Positions 46,255-55,867 of a stretch of 64,000 bases of DNA are shown one piece after another. The DNA lies in contig BCHH01000006.1 in assembly GCA_001599595.1 (NCBI GenBank), positions 2,588,319 through 2,652,318 on the forward strand, written 5' to 3'. Numbering within the stretch: position 1 is the first letter of the stretch; every line of letters starts with the position of its first letter. Both the position numbers and the translations under genes were made by a program. The notes below the pieces were generated by a model. The model did not search any database. It saw only the letters and a list, made by a program, of their open reading frames with translations, and was not told the origin of the DNA. This DNA is from Beverwykella pulmonaria (lineage: Eukaryota > Ascomycota > Dothideomycetes > Pleosporales > Melanommataceae).

Positions 46255-47280
46255 ATGCCTCGTACAATTCGCATTGCAGCTGCCCAAGTGGGCGCCGTTC
46301 ACCTTACTCACAAGCGGCAGGAAACTCTCCAGCGTCTGATCCAATTGCTAGAAGAAGCCTCGTCGAAAGGCGCACAAGTCGTCCTCTTTCCTGAGTGCAC
46401 TTTTACAACTTTCTTCCCACGCCATTTCTTCTCCGATCAGGCGGAACTCGAGTCCTTCTTCGAACACGGCGATGTTACGACTGCAGACTGTACAAAAAGC
46501 ATATTCGTCAAGGCGAAAGAGCTGGGCGTTGACATTTGTATTGGGTTTGCCGAGGCGACGGATGAAGGAGAGCACTATAATACGTGCGTGTATTACCACG
46601 CCAAGTCTGGGTCATTGCTGTCGAAATACCGGAAGATTCACCTGCCCGGCGACGTCGAGCCGTTCGAAGACCCGAAGGCTATAAATCAACTCGAGAAGCG
46701 ATACTTCAAGCCTGGTAACCTGGGCTTCAGAGCCTTCCGTGTCCCAGGCCTCACGGAAGCAACACCAGAACGGGGAGAACCAATCTTCGGAATGATGATA
46801 TGTAATGATCGTCGATGGGCAGAGGCGTGGCGCTGTTTAGGACTCCAGGGCGTCGAGGTGGTCTTCTGTGGATACAATACTGCGGGTTTCGCACCTCATT
46901 TATTGGGCACGTCGAAAGACCAGGATCCGAAAGAGGCGGAGGCAATGTCGTTGTTTCACCACAAGTTGGTCATGCAAGCCCACTCTTACACGAATTCGTG
47001 TTTCTCTATCAGCGCTGCGAGGTGTGGCTGGGATGATGGCAAGTACAACTTGATTGCGGGATCAACGATCGTTGGGCCGGATGGAAAGATTATCGCAGAG
47101 AGTGTGACGAGTGAGGATGAAGTCATTATTGCGGACTGCGATCTTGATGATTGCGGAGCAGGGAAAGAGAGGACGTTCGACTTTGCGAGGCATCGGCGTA
47201 CTGAGCATTATTCGATCCTAACGTCACAGATTGGAGTGGTGGAGCCGCCACATCTGTCGGCAGGTTTGAGTGGAGCCTAA
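46255..47280 (+). CDS. N-carbamoyl-D-amino-acid hydrolase (carbon-nitrogen hydrolase family)
   Basis: A single exon of 341 residues from the ATG at 46255; an upstream TTG in frame is not used because MPRTIRIAAAQVG is the normal family start. The nitrilase-superfamily triad is complete: E47 in FPECTF, K127 in SKYRKIHLPG, and C182 in MMICNDRRW; E47 and K127 coincide with the numbering of the bacterial N-carbamoyl-D-amino-acid amidohydrolases. NTAGFAPH.. and ISAARCGWDDGKYNLIAGS are also typical of that subfamily. The enzyme releases a D-amino acid, CO2 and ammonia from N-carbamoyl-D-amino acids, a late step in hydantoin use. The lack of introns and the bacterial-type subfamily leave open a horizontal origin, which needs a tree. 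The gene appears intact. Confidence 0.9.
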   Translation: MPRTIRIAAAQVGAVHLTHKRQETLQRLIQLLEEASSKGAQVVLFPECTFTTFFPRHFFSDQAELESFFEHGDVTTADCTKSIFVKAKELGVDICIGFAEATDEGEHYNTCVYYHAKSGSLLSKYRKIHLPGDVEPFEDPKAINQLEKRYFKPGNLGFRAFRVPGLTEATPERGEPIFGMMICNDRRWAEAWRCLGLQGVEVVFCGYNTAGFAPHLLGTSKDQDPKEAEAMSLFHHKLVMQAHSYTNSCFSISAARCGWDDGKYNLIAGSTIVGPDGKIIAESVTSEDEVIIADCDLDDCGAGKERTFDFARHRRTEHYSILTSQIGVVEPPHLSAGLSGA

Positions 47281-48086
47281 TGAGATTGCGGGTAGAAAAA
47301 CACGATTTTGATAGTTAGTCCGTGGAGCGTGATTTTTATGTGATCGATTGAATGCTAGGGTTCTGGGGTGTTTGCTGGATTGTTTGCGGGTGTTGGCCGA
47401 AGTGGGCATGAAGACATTTAGAAAGGGGATGTATGCGAGTACGTCTGCGGCTAGGATAAGGAGAGGATAGAATTTTATATATATTGCTGTTATCTTTATG
47501 CTCCGAATATAACCCTTGAAGTTTCACGTAGCCAATGTATACCTTGTTAGGCAAACAATCAATCGAAAAGCTATCAAGCTAAGTTGATGGAACGGCATTT
47601 CTACCGACGCTTTACAGCCAGAAGGTCAGTCTATGTCGACCGGGTACTATGTCACCCTCCTTACGACTATATCAAAAAAATTTTTTTCTCCGATTCCGCC
47701 GTCGCGCTTTGCTCTTTCTCTCCATTACCATCATTACCTCATCAACACTCATCCAGTCACTCAATATTTAAACCCTCCCGCATTCAACCTCTCCCCAGCA
47801 AACAACCCCAACCAAACATCCTCGCAACACAGTATCAACCCTCATCCACGCAATGGTAAATCAATCCCTAACAACTTTCCCTCTGTCACGAACAGCACGC
47901 CTACGCTCCCTCGCATCCAAGTACCCGGACTGTACATCAACGACGCGCTAGTTGACGGCGAAATCTAGACTCCCGCCTCGAACAGCTTGTGTCCATAGAC
48001 GTCCACCATCTTCATTGTCGCGGCCCTAACGCATATCGCTCAGGTATTCAGCTACATGATGACCAGTCCAACCCCATCTGCAGAAA
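47281..48086. other. Intergenic with possible 5' exons of the following small gene
   Basis: A plus-strand stretch at 47846-47968 (ending LPRIQVPGLYINDALVDGEI) and a following stretch SRLEQLVSIDVHHLHCRGPNAYRS (about 47972-48050) look protein-like but lie in different frames. They may be exons of the gene at 48087 or parts of a frameshifted relic. Confidence 0.3.
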
Positions 48087-48602
48087 CTCACCGAAAACCA
48101 AACCGAAGGCTTCATCCCCATCGACCAGCATGCTTTCGCAGCCACAGAGAGAGTCGCAAGCGGCATGAAGGAGAGCCTGACCAAGCAGTTCAAGAAACCA
48201 GGCCCGAAGGTGGGGTATATGAGGAATAAGTCTGCGTCTTTCACGATGAACAGCGATGAACATGCGTTACCATCAACTATGAGTCCGAGGAAGCGGAGCA
48301 AGAAGGTTGCTCCTGTGGACGAAGGCGACCAAGATTCAGCTGCAGTTCCGACGATGGCCCAGCCTGAGACGCCACAAGTCTGGATCATTGCTACTGAGAG
48401 CGCTGATGGAGTGCCTGTGAAGAACCCCACCAAGCAGCCTGCCAGAATCTCGAAGAACATCCCGAAGGATGACACGAAGGTAGCCATCACAGATCGGCTT
48501 GCACGAACGAGGTATCTGGACTCAAGAGGTTGGTTTCCTTAGTCTAATGCACGCCATAACTATCATATACTAACCGCTTCAGGATATTACACTACCAGCT
48601 GA
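48087..48602 (+). CDS. Hypothetical small basic protein, 3' part (5' exons unresolved)
   Basis: The frame LTENQTEGFIPIDQHAFAATERVASGMKESLTKQFKK.. runs from 48087 to a splice donor at 48529. A terminal intron (48529-48582) has a perfect TACTAAC branch site and CTTCAG acceptor, and the last exon adds YYTTS before TGA at 48600. The donor is GTTGGT, which is weak. A basic segment (SPRKRSKKVAP) may be a nuclear signal. The start is not placed: a stop lies at 48060 in this frame, so at least one upstream exon is needed or the gene is broken. I do not recognise the family. Confidence 0.4.
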
Positions 48603-49333
48603 GATGTCTTTCTATTCGTGAATGAGAAGAACGTCTGCGTGGGAGATTTGGGGGCCCATATGGACTAATAACTCTTTACGATGATAATCTATCGGAGTGC
48701 GCGGTCACGTTATATGGACGAGATAAATCAAGGACTGAGTTGATTTAGAAGCTATGGAAATCGACGAGCATATATATCCAGCCATGACTAATCGGAACAT
48801 GTGACTAAGCGCACGGTGCACGTGATATCCAAGATCATGTGGTACACGTGATATACACGTGATATACCGTGATATAGTCTATGATTAGATATGATAACTT
48901 GCATATTTCAACTCCACGATCATACCTGGGAATGCATTTATAGTTTCTGGTAACATGGACCGCTATACCCACGACCCTGTTCACCATCCTGTATAATGAC
49001 TGGCTACAATTACAAGTAAACTCACATGTGGAGGTTTTTAACATTGCTTAAAATGAAGGAATTTTATGTAATGATCGTTACAAGAAACTATTTGTCTCCA
49101 ATTATATCCTCCCTTCTTTGTTAATGACTTCGACAACGAAAGACCTTGAAGATATGAACACGGACTGCAAGAAAGCCTTGTAGGATGCTTCCTAGTCCAA
49201 ACCTAAATCCAATCCAAACATATGTTCCTATCCGAGAATTAACCCATAGATCCTAATTCCGATGTCGTATGGCTCGCAACTGACATTCTGGGAGCATCCA
49301 CAACAATCTCGACCATGAACAAGGCTTCTCAAT
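48603..49333. other. Intergenic, 0.7 kb, AT-rich, CACGTGATATA cluster
   Basis: No gene is seen. It contains the tandem boxes listed separately. Confidence 0.45.
48819..48876. repeat. Cluster of CACGTGATAT boxes
   Basis: Exact boxes start at 48819, 48845 and 48856, the last two in 11-bp tandem, followed by a degenerate copy (ACCGTGATATAG). The period equals about one helical turn. The same motif occurs twice near 12.64 kb. Confidence 0.75.
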
Positions 49334-49523
49334 TAATGTAAGCAGGACACTGTCACGTGGATATGCCACTGACTAATCAGTCCGTCATATACATATCTCA
49401 TACACACATCATACACATATCACACATATACCACACACACATCACACGTACATATATACATACACACACAGACATACAATACACATCTTCATCTTCTTTC
49501 CTCCACACTCCAGCTTACAATTA
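49334..49523 (+). mobile_element. MITE-like repeat, copy L (one terminus only)
   Basis: Begins TAATGTAAGCAGGACACTGT and continues through GTCACGTGGATATGCCACTG, a CA-rich microsatellite and a CTTCATCTTCT..CAGCTTACA tail. The reverse complement of 51566-51747 matches it almost base for base apart from an 11-bp gap and a few substitutions. The second inverted terminus present in copy R is missing here, so this copy is truncated, or L and R together bound a larger element. Confidence 0.75.
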
Positions 49524-51337
49524 ACTTATAGGGCTCCCCTGGACAAAACAGCATTTCTCAAAGCGTCATGACTCTAATCCATTTCTCCCTAGAAAGTGTT
49601 TACGAAGGACCGCAGGGGGGTTCATGTCTGTCGTGATGTGACGAAGTGGATTGTATTTTGATTTTAATTTTATTGATTCTACAGAGGAGCTACCGAAGCA
49701 ATATCTATAGTCTTACTAAGCACGCTAGGAGCCTGCCAAGATAGTGAAGCAAACATAGAAGTCAGTCACATGAGCAAACATAGAGGTGACTCATCATGTG
49801 ACTCATCATGTGACCCAAGGGCCGACAATTTCAAGGTGGTAAGGTTGCTCGTGGACCATGATGAGATTAATGAGAGTGTAAATATTAGTTGGAAATCGGT
49901 GGAGCATTATCCGTCTTAGTAGGTATGATTTGTCCGAAGCATATGTGGGATGATGAGATAGCGTTGAGCGGAATAGGTAAGGGGGTGGAGATGTGAGGTA
50001 GGTGAGAGACGGCCTAGGTGCAATGTTTATCGAATCAGTCTTTTTTGAATCTTGTTTGCGTATATCATGCGGACGAGCATTACCCAAATTTTTTGGAGTA
50101 TAAACCCCCTTAAACGCCATTTCAGGCTCATCCTTTCCTATTCAATCCCACAGCGTGCCTTTCATCAACCTTCGACAAGTAAAAATGTGTGACGAACAGC
50201 CAGATCGACCCGGCACACGCTTGCACATTTCCAATCGCTCTCCCCGGACCGAAATCCTTGGTATCTTAGCCCAGCCTGACGCCATTGTCACAAGACCCTG
50301 ATCAACTGGACTGAATACGACGGTACCACGGAAGCCTTCCATAAGTCGGGATTCAGGATCCCGTGAGGACTCACCAAGGTTTGTAGACATACGCTGGGGG
50401 TCTGGCACATCTCTTCCTAGGATTTTCGTGAACTTGCATGCTACGATGAGTCTGTCAAAGTGAAAGAGTGAGAATTGTGTCAGAAAGACTGCTTCGGATA
50501 TATAGAGGTCTAGGCCTATGTATATGGCAACAGTATCACTGCAAAACTTGCTGAACCTCTTCGCTCGTGTCCGCAATTATCCGTGCAAAGAGGGCTGGAC
50601 GATTCGTGCCATTGAATGCGGTGGTATAGTTAATTAAAACAAGATTATGGACCACATTTATTGGGAATAGATAAGGAGCGGTTTGCGTTCTTCTCCAAGT
50701 CAAATGGGCACTTTGAACCACGCTACAGAATGTACCCTGCGGCATATACATCCTGTGGTGAGCATAGTGCAGCAGTCTGGGAGGAATTTCTGGATCCCTT
50801 GTGGGACCCGGCTGGTAAAGTCAAGCTCTCCCTCTACAGTATGAAGGACAAAAGTGATGCAGCTACAAAAGGCAAGGGAGGTGACTTAACATCTGAATGA
50901 CTGGAGTACAACCCTTGTAACTGCTAAAGCATATATAGCCTAGATTTAGCTAAATAAAACCTTACATGGATGTTAAACGGTCATTCAAGAAGGCTCTAAT
51001 GAGGATCTCTCTGGATAGTCATGCGGAAAGACTTGCTACTGAGTGTTGAAGGGTAGCAAAGACGACCCGTGCCCTTTCGAAATACTTAAGAACAATATGT
51101 GCGGACATGTTGTTCCTTAGCCTGCAATGAGTGTGAATAAAAGAATTTTCGTTCATATGCGAGTTGCTTAGTGTCATCTATGAAGTTAGAGTTGGCTCTT
51201 CATTGGCAGTAAGCAAATAACTTCTTGACCTGATAAATCCTTGTGACTACAATACTTGCATGTACTGAGAAACCTCCTATATATATAGGCCCGTCCCAAG
51301 CCCTGATCTAAAGAGGATCTTTCTCTACTTCTCGGCT
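49524..51337. other. Spacer between inverted repeats, no recognised gene
   Basis: Two open frames (50142-50576 minus, with RGTVVFSPVDQGLVTMASGW; 50661-50900 plus, with SKSNGHFEPRYRMYPAAY) look somewhat protein-like but match no family I know. No transposase motif was found, so if L and R bound an element it would be non-autonomous. Confidence 0.35.
51277..51286 (+). promoter_or_regulatory. TATA box of a small truncated gene
   Basis: A CTATATATATAG palindrome lies about 55 bp before the ATG at 51338, a convincing core-promoter distance. Confidence 0.4.
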
Positions 51338-51541
51338 ATGGACTTTACTCCGCTTTCAAGCCCAAAACCAAACCCCAAACCAAATCCTTATTCAAGCCCA
51401 CAGCCAACTCTAAAGAAGTTTATCAAGACAAATATCCCAGGTGTATACATGGACAGTGGAATCAACGTATTGTGGAGGAGCACCATTTGGAGTTGTGGTG
51501 TAAGCCCAGGATGCCATTCCGTCACGTGGATGTGCCACTGA
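51338..51541 (+). CDS. Hypothetical small protein, 3' end replaced by MITE sequence
   Basis: ATG 51338 opens MDFTPLSSPKPNPKPNPYSS, then TNIPGVYMDSGINVLWRST. The segment IPGVYMDSGINV is loosely similar to VPGLYINDALVDGE near 47.93 kb, suggesting two members of one small family. From about 51498 the frame runs into the left terminus of MITE copy R, so the last residues (VTWMCH) are encoded by the repeat. A TATA box precedes it. It is probably a truncated gene; function unknown. Confidence 0.3.
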   Translation: MDFTPLSSPKPNPKPNPYSSPQPTLKKFIKTNIPGVYMDSGINVLWRSTIWSCGVSPGCHSVTWMCH

Positions 51542-51747
51542 TTAATAAGTTCGTCATATATATATATTAGCTGTAAGCTGGAGCGTGGAGGAGAGAAGAT
51601 GAAGATGTGTATTGTATGTCTGTGTGTGTATGTGTATATGTACGTGTGATGTGTGTGGGGTATGTGTGTGATATGTGTATGATGTGTGTATGAGACGGAC
51701 TGATTAGTCAGTGGCATATCCACGTGACAGTGTCCTTGCTTACATTA
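51498..51747 (-). mobile_element. MITE-like repeat, copy R, with inverted termini
   Basis: About 250 bp flanked by inverted termini: the left one contains GTCACGTGGATGTGCCACTG (51521-51540), and the right one contains, on the minus strand, GTCACGTGGATATGCCACTG. Outer ends also match (TGTAAGC on both sides). The interior has a TG-rich microsatellite and AGATGAAGATGTGTATTG. No coding capacity. It is inverted relative to copy L 2 kb upstream. The target duplication is not clean. Confidence 0.75.
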
Positions 51748-52269
51748 GCTGTACATTCTTCACACAGAATACATATCTTGGTAGTCATTCCTCCACAACC
51801 TGCTTACATGTAGAGACGGAGAAAATCACGCTTTCAATACGTTCACAACCTAGTCATTACTGAAACAACACGTTACCAAATCTAGAATACGGATATGACG
51901 AGGATCGATGGCTTTATTATAGCACTTGACGAGATCGAAAATGAGCTAACGATCTTCTGCTGCTCTCATAATAGTATCGTGTGAATAGAGACGAAGGTGA
52001 AGGTGTGAAGGATGTGAAGGCTGTTAAAGACGTAGCTCTCTGCATCAGGATCAGAAGGTTCCGCACGAACATGCCGACGTCACTCCTGAAAACGCAACGT
52101 GACTGAATAAGACCTGAATAGAGATAAACATACATCTGGGTAAATTGATGTGTGGTTCGTTTAGAAAGATATATTAAGTGTTTGTGCCAATTGTCCGCCT
52201 CTGTCGCACATTCAAACTGACGAAGAAGCCCCATTCCAAGAATGGAACGAGCCCACCAAGTGGAGTAAC
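51748..52269. other. Intergenic, 0.5 kb, nothing recognised
   Basis: 3' flank of the ferritin-like gene and of MITE copy R. No gene-like frame is seen. Confidence 0.5.
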
Positions 52270-53319
52270 TTATATCAGCCCACTAGTATCCATGACCTCC
52301 ACAATAGCCGGTCCAGCAATGACACAGTCATCAGTCATGCAACCGTGCTTCCTCGTGATGACCACATAACTCTGCCCATGAAAGCCGGCCGGCACAGAAG
52401 TGCTGAACTTAGAGTCGTCCACTAATATCGCTGGCATGAATGTGGGCCCAGTGACGCTGACCCAAGCCGCACACCAAGTTCCGCCTTTCTCCGACTCCTT
52501 GATTGCATCCTTTGTCTCGAGTATGATGGAGGAGTTGGTTTTCACATTTGTAGAAGCAGCATCGAGTGATAGCATTGGGAACGCCTTGACAGGGAGCATG
52601 CCATTACTTTCTGGGCATGAGACGATGAAGGGAGCGGCGAGGGTATAGACCCCGTTTAGGTCGAGAGGGGCGTCGAAAGGCTGTGGGAAGGGGGACTGCT
52701 TCTGTGCTGCTCGGAGATAGGATGAGTGTCGTGACTCCACTGTCAAAATCGAGGCTGCGGCTGTAAGGTATGCCTTTTCGATGATTGAAGCTGCAGCCCC
52801 AAGATATGCAGAGACACCAACGCCTTCGAGAATCGCGGCTGTGGCAATGAATGTCTTGACGTCCGTAATGCCGAAAGCGTACGTGCACTCTGCGACAGGG
52901 GTTGCGTTGACGCCTTGGGTGGACTCAGCATTTTGTCCAGATGGTCAGGCTGTGAAGAATGAGCTTACCTGCGAGGGCTGCAGTGAGGAAGGAGACGTGC
53001 GTGGTCTCATCATAGGAAACCTCCTTCAGGTTGTTGTAGAAGGTCTCATTGAAGCCTGCCTCTTCGAAATGCTTGAGAGTGAAGTTGGCAAGACCCTCGC
53101 GGTAGAACTTGTCCTCTGTAAATTATTAGACTAGGATTTAGAACATCACGCATGGATTGGTTATTTACCAAGATGTTCCAAGGTTAGAGCGTATTGTAGG
53201 ATGTCAACATCTGTGATGTTGGCTTTCGGCGGAGCGGGCTCATCCTGGCGTCGAGTAGGATGGGCGAGGCAAGTGGAAACTATTGCAACAAGAACGGAGG
53301 ATGTAGTAGAGATTTTCAT
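52270..53319 (-). CDS. Rds1-like secreted protein with ferritin-like domain
   Basis: Three exons, complement(52270-52913, 52969-53115, 53169-53319), encode 313 residues. ATG 53319 begins a signal peptide (MKISTTSSVLVAIVSTCLA). The ferritin-like domain starts at DVDILQYALTLEHLEDKFYREGL, continues GFNETFYNNLKEVSYDETTHVSFLTAAL, and includes VAECTYAFGITDVKTFIATAAILEGVGVSAYLGAAASI; the E..DE..H metal-ligand pattern of the family is visible. The last intron uses an AAG acceptor, chosen because the earlier AG sites lead to stops or lose the frame. Homologues include the fission yeast stress-response protein Rds1, which responds to glucose, ammonium, phosphate and temperature. Biochemical role is not established. 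It lies between repeat elements but looks intact. Confidence 0.85.
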
Positions 53320-54069
53320 CTTTGATATGTAGTGAGTACTGAAGTTTTGTAGAATGATGGTAAAGATTATTAGAGTGAGTGAACAAACTCTGTCGAACAC
53401 TGTCGCACTCTTATACATGGTGAATGTTTACGTTGAACCTACGTAATCTCAGCACAACGATATCATCGAGGCTATGCTAGACGGGAATATGCCATCCGTT
53501 CAAACCCAACTGGAAAGGGTTACACATAGAACTCAAATCACAAAGAAGTGGTAAGCAACCGTGCAAGCTAATCCGCTTTGGAGATGTCAGTGCCGAAAGA
53601 AAGAATACAGCGGCAGTTTCCGTGCAATGATGTACCTCATTTAGACATGATGTTCCAAAACCGACTTGTCGGATGGGAAATCATCCGAACAGGGGCAAGT
53701 AATACTGAAGAGCTAATAATTCTGGGCTGAATTAAGCTGGAGATGGTGAAGACGGATTAGCTATCAGCGAATCAATTTAGTCGGTTGTCGAGCTTAAATT
53801 TAAGACCCTTGTCTAGCGCACGCCATTCGCTTCCAGTCGGAAACGAAACATTCCGGGGGCGGGCATCATGGTGCGAATAGATACCAAGGGGGAAAAGATC
53901 CTTAAATTCTGAGACACGGCCTGTTGTGAATTTTTTTAAATATTGTTGCCAACTAACTTGAAGGCCCCTCACAAAGACACTCTGCAAAAAATAGAGTGAG
54001 AACGCATTTCCACACCCATCCATCTCAGCTCAGGAACGAGAACACAGAGCAGCGGTAATCTGACATATA
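53320..54069. other. Intergenic, 0.75 kb
   Basis: Upstream region of the Rds1-like gene, ending at the left TA of the Tc1/mariner element. No gene seen. Confidence 0.5.
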
Positions 54070-55867
54070 CAGTTGCCCACAAAAAGTCTGTGTGCATGAG
54101 GTCCGAGCTTCGAAAATCAATAATCGAGTGAATTATTTTTGGAGAGATTGTGACCGCTCTGTGCCAATTTTGTATTGAGGAGTTATCTGTATACGATTGC
54201 CGTACCTTCTACGAGCCTCAATACTTTGTTTGCGAGCCCTTTGACTTTCTTGCTGCCGCCAATCGTCGAGGCATGCTCTCGATGAGCTTCCGTATGAGCG
54301 AGTTGGGTATCGCTCGCCAGGCCTCCCTTAAAGCAGCTCTCAACGCCTCCCAGTCGGATACTAAATTGCCCGTCTTTGAAAGCTCAGGATGAAGCTTGTG
54401 TACATATCTTTTCAACGCCCACTAAAGGTGCTTGATTGGGTTAAGGTCAGGTGAGTATGGGGGCCACTCGAGGGTCCAAATGCCGTGAGTCTCCAGATAA
54501 TCAACCACCTCCTTGCACTTGTGTATAGAAGCGTTGTCCTGTACAAATATATCATCTGGACGATATTGCTGTAGTAGTCCTTTGTCAAGCGTGTTGATGT
54601 ATCTCCGCCCACTGTATCTATGCTTTTTTGACTCAAAATCTCGTTCCATGATAATTAATGCGGACCTGCTAACTCTCCCATTTGAGGTAAGCCATATGCA
54701 ACCCCACACCATCTGGCTCATACGCCTAGGCTTCTCCTTCTCTGTAATCATAATGCGCCGTAGCAAAGAGCTACTTTGAACGAATACACCACTGGCATAG
54801 GTTGAAGGCCTGGATGCATGGTGCAGGGAACGGGTCTTGGTTTTTCTGTCAGCTGCTTGCTTCGTCATCAATCAACGCGGCATATATAGGGGGATCCGAA
54901 CACGACGCCCATCGATCGAGCATCAACGAGACAGACCACCATCAAATTCATGATCAATCACGGACATTATGACCACCGAATACACGACCCTCACCCCAAC
55001 GAGATCATGAACATTTCTTCTATCTTTCATCACAGTTCTCTCTTTCTTTTATTTTTGGTTTGGTAGCTAGATACAACGAAATTGAAACAGTCTACTGCCA
55101 AACCCCACCTTGATTCCCCCTCCCTCAGTGCATTGCTGCTTCGGACATCGCATGGCTGCGAGTCGCCTTCCACCCTTGTAATATTTTTATATCATATACC
55201 TTTCCTCCACCGTAATAATAGGATTAAATTTCTTGTGCGTATATCGAAAACACCACTCTGATTGCCTCCCTTAACCTCGTTGAATGGAGCACTCATTAGA
55301 AAACTTCATAGTGCGCCTGCGCCAGTTGAAGTGTCAATGATCTCTAGCAAGCTTAAGACGTAAGAGAGCCGCTCCGCGCGTTAATTTAGGTCATTGCTTA
55401 CAACAGTGATGGGCCTAGGCCAACCTGCTTAAGGGCATTTAGAAGGGTGGTTTTGCGCATGCCATCAGCTGCATCAAGGCTACACTCCCTAATGAGCTTT
55501 TTGTACTCAATCTTTAGGTATTTTCAAACAGCACGATACAGGATTTGTTTCTCGCGATGCAATAATGCCTAGTGACGCCCAGAGCGAAGTAACGACTCAA
55601 TAGTATTGTGTTGTTTCCACCTCTTGATTGTGTTGCTGATGGTGTTGCAATGCACGCCAAACTCCTCTACGAGATCCGAGATCGAAACACCAGCGTTGTG
55701 CTTCAATGGAATTGCTGCACGCATTGCAGGAGATAATTCGGTATTGCGCACGCGATTTCCGCTAATTTCTGAGCCAAACGAGTGTGGATGAGGCATGTTG
55801 TGGGTGGTTGAAAGTATCGCGATTTTTCGTGTTAGGTTGGTGTTTTGGAGACTTTTGTGTAGTACTG
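54070..55867 (-). mobile_element. Tc1/mariner-superfamily transposon, degenerate, 1.8 kb
   Basis: The ends are imperfect inverted repeats: left CAGTTGCCCACAAAAAGTCT, right (reverse complement) CAGTACTACACAAAAGTCT. Each is flanked by a TA dinucleotide (54068-54069 and 55868-55869), the standard target of this superfamily. The element begins CAGT as usual. It carries one broken transposase gene on the minus strand and about 0.4 kb of apparently foreign sequence in the middle, which explains a length above the normal range for such an element. Confidence 0.85.
54218..55796 (-). pseudogene. Tc1-type transposase pseudogene, RIP-like lesions
   Basis: The N-terminal helix-turn-helix part (ELSPAMRAAIPLKHNAGVSI..TISNTIKRWK) lies at about 55569-55796. 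Central fragments (LYRAV, KIEYKKLIRECSLDAADGMR, FSNECSIQRG) follow in the same strand with several stops. The C-terminal catalytic part is at 54422-54760 (MVWGCIW, DDIFVQDNASIH, WPPYSPDLNPIKHL), and the tail (WALKRYVHKLHPEL) follows a stop. The first catalytic Asp is Asn (codon 55295-55297), the final catalytic Glu of the family's IEHLW motif is Lys (54431-54433), and the Trp after HL is TAG (54422-54424). All three are G-to-A changes on the coding strand. The protein cannot be active. Confidence 0.88.
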
